A stretch of 59,048 nt of DNA from Hominimerdicola alba. GTDB lineage: Bacteria > Bacillota > Clostridia > Oscillospirales > Ruminococcaceae. The stretch is from contig NZ_FOKQ01000026.1 in the NCBI RefSeq assembly GCF_900112155.1, forward strand, positions 1 to 59,048, given 5' to 3'. The translations under genes and the position numbers were made by a program. The notes beneath the pieces are model-generated. The model ran no database searches. It saw nothing but the letters and a program-made list of their open reading frames with translations, and was not told where the DNA came from. Positions 52,212-59,048 of this stretch are shown piece after piece (positions within the stretch are counted from its first letter, which is position 1; every line of letters starts with the position of its first letter).

Positions 52212-53159
52212 ATGAGCAAAAAGAACCTGCCCATCTATCTTTTTCTGGGTCCCCTTGAAAGCGGAAAGACTACTTTTACCTCGAAGATCGTTTCTAACGA
52301 CAAGTTCGGCTTGGGCAAAAACGTACTTATCCTTGTGTGCGAGGAAGGCGAGACCGAATATGACCTTTCAAAGTTCACAGGCAAAAATGTTACGCTTCAT
52401 GTTATCGATGATTTGACTGAGCTTAATACACAGGCACTCGATGATCTTGCCGAAACGAATAATGCTGACATCATCGTGATTGAATACAACGGTATGTGGC
52501 ATATGAGCAGTCTGATAACGAATATGCCCGAAAACTGGGGTGTTTATGAAAGTGTTTTCCTGGTTGATGCTTCTGTATTTGAAATGTATTTTCAGAACTT
52601 CAAAAGCATCATAATCGACAAGATCAACGTCAGCAACACAATTATCTTCAACCGATACAAGAATAATGCAGACACAAATGACCTGCACCGCATAGTCAGG
52701 ACAGTCAACAGGCGATGCAAGATCTTCTACTGCGATGACAGCGGTGTAATGAATCCCGATGAAACTGAAGACCCTCTTCCCTTTGATATCAATGCTGAAA
52801 CCATCATCATAAAAGACGAGGACTATGCCGTATGGTACAACGATATCATGAACGAAGCCGCCAAGTATCAGGGAAAGTCTGTCAGATTCAAAGCGCTGAT
52901 AACTGCAAGACCCGAACTTCCGAAAAATGTTTTCGCCATCGGACGTTACATCATGACCTGCTGTGAAGCTGATATGGAGTTCTGCTGGCTGCTGTCGCTG
53001 TACAACAGGTACTACCCTTTGCAGTGTGAAAAATGGGTATCGGTAACTGCTGATGTTATGGTACAGAACTATGAAAAGCAGAATTTAGATGTTCCTGTGC
53101 TGAAAATTACCGACCTTTACGAGTGTGACCCACCCAAAGAACCCATAGCAACTTTCTAA
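52212..53159 (+). CDS. P-loop GTPase-like protein fused to YcgQ/DUF1980-like domain
   Basis: The product has 315 residues. N-terminal half: a CobW-like P-loop FLGPLESGKTTFTSK at about 9-23; the CxCC motif is missing and NKxD is replaced by NRYK. C-terminal half (about 215-315): GKSVRFKALITARPELPKNV, then FAIGRYIMTCCEADMEF with a CC pair and an end PVLKITDLYECDPPKEP, which resembles the soluble domain of YcgQ/TIGR03943 proteins (DUF1980). ATG at 52212; the longer frame lies in the previous gene. It probably works with the CobW GTPase, perhaps in metal handling. The domain match is by eye. Confidence 0.75.
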   Translation: MSKKNLPIYLFLGPLESGKTTFTSKIVSNDKFGLGKNVLILVCEEGETEYDLSKFTGKNVTLHVIDDLTELNTQALDDLAETNNADIIVIEYNGMWHMSSLITNMPENWGVYESVFLVDASVFEMYFQNFKSIIIDKINVSNTIIFNRYKNNADTNDLHRIVRTVNRRCKIFYCDDSGVMNPDETEDPLPFDINAETIIIKDEDYAVWYNDIMNEAAKYQGKSVRFKALITARPELPKNVFAIGRYIMTCCEADMEFCWLLSLYNRYYPLQCEKWVSVTADVMVQNYEKQNLDVPVLKITDLYECDPPKEPIATF

Positions 53160-53162
53160 AAA

Positions 53163-53200
53163 CAAATGCTGTACAGTAAATCTACTGTACAGCATTTTTG
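53163..53200. terminator. Bidirectional terminator between the DUF1980 and GH13 genes
   Basis: AATGCTGTACAGTA (53165-53178) is a perfect complement of TACTGTACAGCATT (53183-53196), with T-runs on the plus side. Confidence 0.88.
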
Positions 53201-53232
53201 TATTTGATATCAAATTATTCTTTCGGAAAAAT

Positions 53233-54543
53233 TTATCTCTCCATCTTCCAGACTTCAACGGAGTAAGGCTTCAGCTCGCTGCCGCCACCGAAATCATGGA
53301 TAGTACCTGTGATAAGCTCCTCAGCCTGACCGCATCTCGCATCGAAATGAGCAGTATAGGGCTGGTCATCAGCGTTGATGGCTATGAGGATACGCTCACC
53401 CTCAAACTCACGCTCGATGATACACTGCCTGTTGGTCAGCACAGGAATATTTATACTGCCGTAGCTTAGGCACTTGTACTCGGTGCGTATATGAGCCAGC
53501 TTTGCGATAAGGTCAGTAAGCTCATTCCACTCAGGCTTGTCAAAGGATACTCTGAGGGCGGGGTCGCCGTCATTTTTGTCAGCTTTAGTGCCCCATTCAG
53601 AGCCATAGTATACGCATGGCATACCTGGCATACCGAAAAGAAGTCCGTAAATAAGGGGCAGATGATTCTCATTGGAGAGTATGCTTGCAACACGGGTAAC
53701 ATCGTGGTTGTCAACAAAAGCCAGCAGATGCTTTCCGCGGTATCTGCACCAGCCCTCACTGCCGAACTGGTTTTTCAGAGAATGGCATATCTCAAACATA
53801 TTCATGCTGTTAAAGCTTGAATACAGACCCTTGTAGCACTCGTAGTTTGTACAGCTGTGAAGCATCTCGTCATTGACCCAGCGCGCGTAGTCACCGTGAA
53901 GCAGTTCGCCTATCAGGACAAAATCTTCCTTGACCCAGTTTGCGTGCTGACGAAGTCTTTTAAGAAAATCAAAATCAAGGCAGTATGCAACGTCAAGCCG
54001 CAGACCGTCAATATCGAATTCTTTCACCCACTGAGTCACACACTCGAGGATATGATCTACAACAGCGGGATTTCTGAGATTCAGCTTAACAAGGTCAAAA
54101 TGACCCTCCCAGCCCTCATACCACAGACCGTCATTGTAGTTGCTGTTTCCGCCGAAGTTTATATGGAACCAATCTTTGTAAGGCGAATTTTCGCGGTTTT
54201 GCAGAACGTCCTGAAAAGCCCAAAAACCTCTGCCCACATGATTGAAAACACCGTCGATAACAACTTTGATGCCAGCCTCATGGAGTTCCTTAACGACCTT
54301 TGCAAAGTCTTCGTTAGTACCAAGACGGCAGTCTATCTTGCGATAATCACGGGTGTTGTAGCCATGGGTATCGGAATCGAACACAGGCGAAAAATAGATA
54401 GCATTAGCGCCGAGTTTGCTGATATGGGGTATCCAGTCGATGACCTTTAATATACGGCTTTCCTGAACGCCGTCATTTTCAAAGGGCGCACCGCAGAAAC
54501 CCAGAGGATAGATCTGATAAAAAACGCTTTCATAAGCCCACAT
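53233..54543 (-). CDS. GH13 alpha-amylase-family glycosidase
   Basis: The product has 436 residues with a GH13 (beta/alpha)8 barrel. Region I VIDGVFNHVG (about 95-104), region II GLRLDVAYC with nucleophile Asp184, region III LIGELLHG with acid/base Glu213, region IV FVDNHDVTR with Asp281. A short C-terminal beta domain follows. No signal peptide, so it acts inside the cell, probably on maltodextrins (neopullulanase or maltogenic type), but the exact specificity is unclear. ATG follows AAAAGGAGAG. A single gene; TATAAT at 54592-54597 on the minus strand may be its -10. Confidence 0.92.
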   Translation of the reverse strand: MWAYESVFYQIYPLGFCGAPFENDGVQESRILKVIDWIPHISKLGANAIYFSPVFDSDTHGYNTRDYRKIDCRLGTNEDFAKVVKELHEAGIKVVIDGVFNHVGRGFWAFQDVLQNRENSPYKDWFHINFGGNSNYNDGLWYEGWEGHFDLVKLNLRNPAVVDHILECVTQWVKEFDIDGLRLDVAYCLDFDFLKRLRQHANWVKEDFVLIGELLHGDYARWVNDEMLHSCTNYECYKGLYSSFNSMNMFEICHSLKNQFGSEGWCRYRGKHLLAFVDNHDVTRVASILSNENHLPLIYGLLFGMPGMPCVYYGSEWGTKADKNDGDPALRVSFDKPEWNELTDLIAKLAHIRTEYKCLSYGSINIPVLTNRQCIIEREFEGERILIAINADDQPYTAHFDARCGQAEELITGTIHDFGGGSELKPYSVEVWKMER

Positions 54544-54730
54544 GATTTTTACTCTCCTTTTTTATATGGTTTGTCTTATTTGACTTTATATATTATACCA
54601 TGTTTTAGTTAAAATTGCTATACTCATTTTACTACAATATTTTCAACATAATTATGCATTTTATACAACAGCTGGTTAATTATTTCCAGTAGCTTAAACA
54701 TTTATAACAATTATCAAATATTCTTCACAG

Positions 54731-54765
54731 CAAAAACGCTCCCGCCGAAGCACGGCAGAAGCGTC
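54731..54765 (-). terminator. Terminator of the Cys-rich protein gene
   Basis: On the minus strand ACGCT..CGGC pair with GCCG..AGCGT across a mismatch-containing stem, then TTTTTG, beyond the stop at 54789. Confidence 0.7.
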
Positions 54766-54788
54766 TTTATCGAAAATATTTCCCATCA

Positions 54789-55556
54789 TCAGCTTTCTTT
54801 ATTCTGAGCTGTCTCGGTATTTCTCATGCAGCAGGAAGAATCGATGCCGCGAGGGAAAAACTCATTGGTGGGGAAATCTATCTGTTCAAACATCTCGCAT
54901 GGAGTACCGCTTGTAGAGGTACACTCCCTGCCGGGTACGCAGTAATCATAAACAGGTATCATCAGCGGTACAGCGCGGGTAAGTGAAATAATCGCAAATA
55001 ATCCGACGGTGATAAGCACGTTTCGCTCCCCTGTTTCGGGGTCTGCGGCTGTAAGCGTAGTGTCGAGGCACATGGGTTCAACTAAGCTGACGGATGCGGT
55101 GGGAAGCGTACACAGCGATCTGCAGCAAGCGCATCCGGTGGCAGGCACTTCCTGCTGTGTAACAAGACCGGTATCCGAAACAAAGCGCTGGGTACCGCCG
55201 TCACTGCCGTAGAGTATCACCTTTTTGGTGAAAAGAGCAGTGCCGTATATCACCACAGGCGGTGTGTTCTCGCCGTCGAATACTTCTATCTGTGCACGGA
55301 AATTGTAGGTTACGTCCACCGAATAGAAGCCCTGATTAAAGGCTACGGGGCTTATGGCAAAATTGATATCCGTAACATCTATGGACTGAGTCTTGATGTA
55401 TGCAGCATCGTTCAGCGTTGTCTGGTCTTCATCAGAAAATGTGAATTCCAGATTCTCCAGACAATCCTGCGCACTGCACGAATCATATATCCGCATAGCG
55501 TCGATGCAGACAGCTTCCTTGAAGCTACCGTTGGGTCTGTTGATGGTTTCGCTCAT
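54789..55556 (-). CDS. Conserved Cys-rich protein of Clostridia, unknown
   Basis: The product has 255 residues. There are many cysteines, among them SCSAQDCLENL near residue 27, CACCRSLC near 147 and SSCCMRN near the end, and a central segment FNQGFYSVDVTYNFRAQIEV. No signal peptide. I recall similar proteins in several Clostridia without an assigned role; disulfide-rich composition and the sporulation genes in the window make a spore-surface role conceivable, but nothing shows it. Ribosome site CGGGAGG. Single gene with its own terminator. Confidence 0.7.
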   Translation of the reverse strand: MSETINRPNGSFKEAVCIDAMRIYDSCSAQDCLENLEFTFSDEDQTTLNDAAYIKTQSIDVTDINFAISPVAFNQGFYSVDVTYNFRAQIEVFDGENTPPVVIYGTALFTKKVILYGSDGGTQRFVSDTGLVTQQEVPATGCACCRSLCTLPTASVSLVEPMCLDTTLTAADPETGERNVLITVGLFAIISLTRAVPLMIPVYDYCVPGRECTSTSGTPCEMFEQIDFPTNEFFPRGIDSSCCMRNTETAQNKES

Positions 55557-55630
55557 GTGAATACCTCCCGAATAATATTATGAAGTTTTCTGCTTCTCTA
55601 CATCATATTCGGGATATATCAAAAGTGTGC

Positions 55631-55658
55631 AAAAAAGCGGCAGAAATACTTCCGCCGC
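55631..55658 (-). terminator. Terminator of the his gene cluster
   Basis: On the minus strand GCGGCGGAAG/..TTCTGCCGC forms a stem with one mismatch, then TTTTTT; it follows hisE (stop at 55685). Confidence 0.8.
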
Positions 55659-55684
55659 CTTGATAGTATTTTGTATCCTTAGTA

Positions 55685-56023
55685 TCAGGTATTCTTGTCA
55701 ACAGTCTTGAACTGCTTCAGATTGCCGATCTTCTCGTTTCTCTCGTCAAGTACCTTCTCAACATCTGCCCAGTCAAGACCCTGATTAACTGCCAGTACCA
55801 TTACATGATAAAGCAGATCGTTGATCTCATTCATAAGCTCGGCATTGTCGCCGTTTTTAGCCGCGATGATAGTCTCGGCAGCTTCCTCGCCGACTTTCTT
55901 GCATATCTTGTCAACACCCTGCTGATACAGATAGCAGGTATAGCTCTTCTCAGGTGCTTCACCCTTGTCAAACTGTTCTTTTCTTGCCTTTAATACCTCA
56001 AATATCTCCTGATAAACTGTCAT
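55685..56023 (-). CDS. hisE: Phosphoribosyl-ATP pyrophosphatase
   Basis: The product has 112 residues, the usual HisE length. KICKKVGEEAAETIIAAKNG is the MazG-like metal-binding helix (EExxE type) and NEINDLLYHVMVL is the second. It hydrolyses PR-ATP to PR-AMP, the second step of histidine synthesis. It overlaps the hisI stop by one base and is last in the cluster. Confidence 0.95.
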   Translation of the reverse strand: MTVYQEIFEVLKARKEQFDKGEAPEKSYTCYLYQQGVDKICKKVGEEAAETIIAAKNGDNAELMNEINDLLYHVMVLAVNQGLDWADVEKVLDERNEKIGNLKQFKTVDKNT

Positions 56024-56394
56024 TATTTTTCCTCCTCATTTTTTTCATTGTACATTTCCTTAAAGAAGCAGCTGTAGGAACCTGTGTGACAGGCAACTCC
56101 TGTCTGCTCAACGTTTACCAGCAGCGTATCGTCATCGCAGTCGCCGTAGATGGATACTACCTTCTGCAAATGACCGCTGGTAGCGCCCTTGTTCCAGTAT
56201 TCCTGTCTTGATCTGCTCCAGAACCAGGTATAGCCTGTCTCCAGGGTTTTTTTCAGGCTCTCCTTGTTCATATATGCCAGCATAAGCACGGTCTTTGTGT
56301 TGACTTCGTAGCATATGGCAGGGATAAGCTCGCTTTTGACAAAATATTTGTCAAGGTCATTCATGTCTATTTTGATGTAGTTATTTTCAGCCAT
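56023..56394 (-). CDS. hisI: Phosphoribosyl-AMP cyclohydrolase
   Basis: The product has 123 residues. Family motifs: [28 protein letters not shown] and [14 protein letters not shown], which provide Asp and Cys zinc/magnesium ligands. It opens the adenine ring of PR-AMP, the third step of histidine synthesis. ATG at 56394 follows CGGAGGAAACG; the longer frame overlaps the preceding gene by more than needed. HisI and HisE are separate polypeptides here. Confidence 0.95.
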   Translation of the reverse strand: MAENNYIKIDMNDLDKYFVKSELIPAICYEVNTKTVLMLAYMNKESLKKTLETGYTWFWSRSRQEYWNKGATSGHLQKVVSIYGDCDDDTLLVNVEQTGVACHTGSYSCFFKEMYNEKNEEEK

Positions 56395-56875
56395 CGTTTC
56401 CTCCGTTATCAAGATATTTTTCAGGCACTTTGTACCCGTTGGCGATGAGATCGGCAACATACTGCTTGTCTTTCAGACGCTCTTCGCTCTGTGCAAGATA
56501 TTTCGCATTAGCCTTAGCCATAGCGCCGCTTTTTATGCGGAAATACTGTATCAGGCATCCCACCAGCGCGATGGGCAGCATTATCAGGAAAGCTACCTGA
56601 TAATTGGTGTAATATCCGCGATTTATCGTTGTGTATCTGTACCAGCACAGTACAAGGATAAACACCGCTCCGCATATTATACTGACTGTCTTGTACAGGT
56701 TTGCATCGGTAGTCCTCTGATCGAAACCCTGCACAGCAGGTTCGCGGTATCTTCTGTCCATATACTTGCCGCCGCATTTTTTGCACACACGTATGGGACT
56801 TCCGTACATCCATGCGTTGCAGGCTTCACGATTCATCTTACCGCAATGCGGACATTTCATCTCGCTGTATCCCAT
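56387..56875 (-). CDS. Zinc-ribbon two-segment membrane protein
   Basis: The product has 162 residues. A zinc ribbon with CPHCGKMN and CKKCGGKY sits at about 8-38. A linker and two membrane segments (about 67-84 and 93-115) follow, then a charged C-terminal tail. Unknown function. It lies within the his cluster; its stop overlaps the hisI start by 8 nt, so it is transcribed with hisI. Start ATG at 56875 follows AGGAGAGATCG. Confidence 0.75.
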   Translation of the reverse strand: MGYSEMKCPHCGKMNREACNAWMYGSPIRVCKKCGGKYMDRRYREPAVQGFDQRTTDANLYKTVSIICGAVFILVLCWYRYTTINRGYYTNYQVAFLIMLPIALVGCLIQYFRIKSGAMAKANAKYLAQSEERLKDKQYVADLIANGYKVPEKYLDNGGNDG

Positions 56876-56891
56876 CGATCTCTCCTCGCTT

Positions 56892-57287
56892 TCAAAGCTT
56901 CGTTATATGCATAGGCACAGCCGAATCGTCAAGATCAAAACCGCACTTCCCGTAAAAGCCTGTTTTATCCTTGTAGGCGATCAGAACTATGCTCATATAA
57001 TCCTTATAATGCTCCTTGATTCGACTGATAAGCTCATGACCTATACCCATGCCCTGACAGCTGGGATCTACAAGTAGAAAATGAACATACGCTGTCATAA
57101 TACCATCGTCCATGGCACAGACCAGACCCACAAGCTCATCATTTTCCCATGCGCTGAAAACCGTATCGTACCCATGCATGGCTTTTACAATCTTTTTGGG
57201 ATACTTTCCCGATTCCCAGTTCACGGATAAAAACAATCTTTCCAGCTGGTTTGCTGTGAACCTACGGGTATCCTTGTATACTATCAT
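56892..57287 (-). CDS. GNAT-family N-acetyltransferase
   Basis: The product has 131 residues. Acetyl-CoA motif LLVDPSCQGMGIGHELISRI at about 72-91 (QGxGxG) and C-terminal GFYGKCGFDLDD. The substrate is unknown. Its start overlaps the stop of the DUF3795 gene by one base, so it is embedded in the his transcript. Confidence 0.88.
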   Translation of the reverse strand: MIVYKDTRRFTANQLERLFLSVNWESGKYPKKIVKAMHGYDTVFSAWENDELVGLVCAMDDGIMTAYVHFLLVDPSCQGMGIGHELISRIKEHYKDYMSIVLIAYKDKTGFYGKCGFDLDDSAVPMHITKL

Positions 57288-57943
57288 TATACACCCACCT
57301 TCATGGGGCTGTCAACTTTTCTGACATTAAAATATTTCAGGAATTCGGCGCTCCACATATCCATTTCTTCGCCTATCTCGTCCTCGTTGACCTCGGTCAT
57401 TATGAACCAGACAGTTTTACAGCCTGTCTTAGCCATCTCGGGCAGAAGAAAGGTAAAGCCCCACTCCACATCTTCTTTCTCGTCCTCAAAGCCGTTTCTA
57501 GCATCGATAACGAAATCACAGCCGTATTTTCTGAGGAGTTCAAGCGCCGCCGTGGTAGCCTTGCGGTAATTATCGAACTTTGCTTCCTTTTTCCATGTGA
57601 TAAGAACTCTGTTCTTCCAGAGTCTTACATCTGCATAGTCAGAAGAAAAACAAAGCCTGCCGTTTTTCAGCATATCTATCCTGTCAGCGATATTCTGCCG
57701 GAATTCTTCATCGGTGTATTTAGGGTCACGGGTGTTTCTCCAGATATCACATGGGATATTTCCGCATTCCGAACAATCGGTAAGACCATTCTTGGTAACA
57801 CAGCAGTTGTAGATTGCGCACTCGGTATCGGCGGGACAGTGAAATATCCTGCCCTTATTTTCATCGCAGCCCGTACACATACCCTTTTCAAAGCAGTAAC
57901 AATCGAAACAGTCGATACCGCAGACGCTTACGCTTTTGCTCAT
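57287..57943 (-). CDS. DUF3795-type Cys-rich protein
   Basis: The product has 218 residues. The N-terminal 90 residues hold many cysteines (CGIDCFDCYCFEKGMCTGC, then CAIYNCC and CSECGNIPC), the DUF3795 pattern, likely binding zinc or an Fe-S cluster. The C-terminal 120 residues form a separate soluble domain (FVIDARNGFEDEKEDVEWGF) of unknown type. Function unknown. It lies 4 nt after hisF and overlaps the GNAT gene. Confidence 0.82.
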   Translation of the reverse strand: MSKSVSVCGIDCFDCYCFEKGMCTGCDENKGRIFHCPADTECAIYNCCVTKNGLTDCSECGNIPCDIWRNTRDPKYTDEEFRQNIADRIDMLKNGRLCFSSDYADVRLWKNRVLITWKKEAKFDNYRKATTAALELLRKYGCDFVIDARNGFEDEKEDVEWGFTFLLPEMAKTGCKTVWFIMTEVNEDEIGEEMDMWSAEFLKYFNVRKVDSPMKVGV

Positions 57944-57947
57944 GATA

Positions 57948-58703
57948 TCACCTTACGATGATGCCCTTGCTGCGGCAGTCTTCCTTGACCTGACCAACTG
58001 TCAGCTCGCGGAAATGGAAGAGGCTCGCTGCAAGTGCCGCAGAGCAGTCCGTTTCAAGGAAAGCCTCAGCAAAATCACCCAGCTTGCCCGCACCGCCCGA
58101 TGCGATAACGGGTATCTTCACAGCGTCAACCACAGCTTTCAGCATTTTAAGGTCAAAACCGCCGCGCACACCGTCGGTATCTATGGAGTTCAGACAGATC
58201 TCACCTGCACCCAGCTGTTCGCACTTCTTGACCCAGTCTATCAGATCCATCTTCATATCAATACGTCCGCCGTTTATGAAAACTGTCCATTTATTCTCCC
58301 CGATAGCCTTGGCATCCACACCAACGCAAATGCACTGACTGCCGAAGATATCGGCGCCGTCCTTTATCAGCTGAGGATTCTGCACAGCCTGGGAGTTTAC
58401 GGAGACCTTGTCCGCACCTGCACGCAGTGTCTCACGGATATCATCAACGGTCTTGATACCGCCGCCAACTGTCAGCGGAACAAAAACCTTTTTCGCAGTG
58501 TTACGCACTACGTCAAGCATCACTCCCCTGCCCTCGTGGGAAGCAGTTATATCGTAGAATACTATCTCGTCAGCACCCTGCTTGTTGTACTCGCAGGCAC
58601 ATTCAACAGGGTCGCCGACCTCCTTGATGCCCTCAAAATTTACACCCTTGACTACCTTGCCGTCACGCACGTCAAGACATGGTATTATTCTTTTAGCAAG
58701 CAT
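57948..58703 (-). CDS. hisF: Imidazole glycerol phosphate synthase cyclase subunit
   Basis: The product has 251 residues. [16 protein letters not shown] with catalytic Asp11, [18 protein letters not shown] with the second catalytic Asp near 130, and [13 protein letters not shown] near the C-terminal phosphate site. It makes IGP and AICAR together with HisH. ATG follows GAGGAGG. Upstream his genes are not in the window: the sequence becomes non-coding about 100 nt before it. Confidence 0.97.
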   Translation of the reverse strand: MLAKRIIPCLDVRDGKVVKGVNFEGIKEVGDPVECACEYNKQGADEIVFYDITASHEGRGVMLDVVRNTAKKVFVPLTVGGGIKTVDDIRETLRAGADKVSVNSQAVQNPQLIKDGADIFGSQCICVGVDAKAIGENKWTVFINGGRIDMKMDLIDWVKKCEQLGAGEICLNSIDTDGVRGGFDLKMLKAVVDAVKIPVIASGGAGKLGDFAEAFLETDCSAALAASLFHFRELTVGQVKEDCRSKGIIVR

Positions 58704-59048
58704 ATTTTTACCTCCTCAAAATATCTTGTAAAATCTCGTAAATACTCGCGAAATCTCAGTATTTCATAAAGTTATGTTCAAGAAATGAACCAAGTTATGG
58801 ATGATCCAAAGCATTGAATGCCGGATTTAACGTTATCAGGGTATAGCAAACAAAACGTCTTGAGAGATCTGTTTTGACAGCCTTGATGCGACCCATATCC
58901 GTTACGGCAGCAAACCTCCTCTGTCCAACGGGATCATTCGTCACGTGAAGTCCCAACTTCCTTCGTTCTGCCTATCCATAACAGGGCGTCGGCGCAGCTC
59001 CATTGCGAGGTCATGCCCCTTGGTAATAATTCCTGCCGACTGCCGGCT
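58704..59048. other. Non-coding right end; possible repeat/IS end from about 58800
   Basis: From 58704 to about 58800 the sequence is an AT-rich leader of hisF; a clear promoter is not seen, but related blocks (AATCTCGTAAATACTCGCGAAATCTC, in two halves) occur. From about 58800 it becomes more GC-rich and has no gene on either strand, only a short open frame to the edge on the plus strand with unconvincing composition. It contains small palindromes such as CCGTTACGG. It may be the end of a repeated element at which the contig stops. Confidence 0.35.

Noticed and set aside
53857-54450. 197-codon plus-strand frame opposite the GH13 gene
   Set aside because: The minus-strand gene has all four GH13 regions; the plus frame has none and no promoter.
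58879-59048. Short open frame running off the right edge on the plus strand
   Set aside because: It has no start signal, an odd Arg/Ser-rich composition and lies in structured-looking DNA; it is not supported as a gene.
1-59048. tRNA or rRNA genes
   Set aside because: No cloverleaf with TTCGAATC-type arms or rRNA core sequence was recognised by eye; a tRNAscan-SE/Infernal run would settle this.

Overview
The window looks like chromosomal DNA of a Gram-positive, low-to-medium GC Clostridia bacterium, most likely a Ruminococcus-type member of the Oscillospiraceae. This is inferred from SigA-type promoters with 17-nt spacers, strong AGGAGG ribosome binding sites, a T-box leader, a spoIIGA-sigE pair, BspA-type leucine-rich repeats, a glucan/choline-binding-type repeat protein, a DUF6472 protein and a Clostridia-type acyl-CoA dehydratase activase. 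No rRNA, tRNA, CRISPR array or prophage was seen. The only mobile-element protein is the N-terminus of an IS110-family transposase that runs off the left edge. The right edge (about 58800-59048) is non-coding, structured and unlike its neighbours, so the window may be a contig bounded by repeats.

Layout. 1-1746: truncated IS110 transposase, then a radical SAM gene behind a T-box leader. 1859-6800: MATE exporter, Mrp carrier and metE. 6851-10954: ECF sigma factor, anti-sigma-like protein, lipoprotein and VWA lipoprotein in one operon. 11110-14263: MarR regulator with a DUF6472 protein, then a 751-residue wall-binding repeat protein. 14350-19550: four-gene minus-strand operon of activase, activase partner, Imm53-like protein and nitroreductase. 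19646-25636: MoxR, DUF58 and transglutaminase genes, a small membrane protein and ung. 25635-28178: lysA and a leucine-rich repeat protein. 28332-29200: zinc-ribbon membrane protein.

29286-36422: nine-gene housekeeping operon (zinc-finger protein, DUF951, prfA, VOC protein, Sua5, coaE, lytic transglycosylase, M18 aminopeptidase, hydrolase). 36430-38066: spoIIGA and sigE. 38077-39847: a second ECF sigma and ZAS anti-sigma pair. 39848-42424: polyphosphate:AMP phosphotransferase, a small unknown protein, a MITE-like palindrome and a GNAT protein. 42533-44193: M15 carboxypeptidase lipoprotein and a hairpin-rich intergenic region ending in an unassigned terminator. 44123-48128: lepA, two membrane proteins and hemW. 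48165-50900: lone efflux-adaptor lipoprotein, a membrane protein and a GNAT protein. 51017-53200: CobW GTPase plus a P-loop protein fused to a YcgQ/DUF1980-like domain. 53233-55660: GH13 glycosidase and a Cys-rich unknown. 55685-58703: hisF, DUF3795, GNAT, zinc-ribbon, hisI and hisE.

Most genes are ordinary core metabolism and envelope functions. The observations most worth a second look are the T-box in front of a radical SAM gene, the P-loop/DUF1980 fusion next to CobW, the candidate structured RNA at 43761-44066, the MITE-like element at 41694-41801, the sigma/anti-sigma/VWA operon, and an Imm53 immunity-like gene with no toxin inside a dehydratase-activase operon. All family assignments come from reading motifs by eye; no database search was run.
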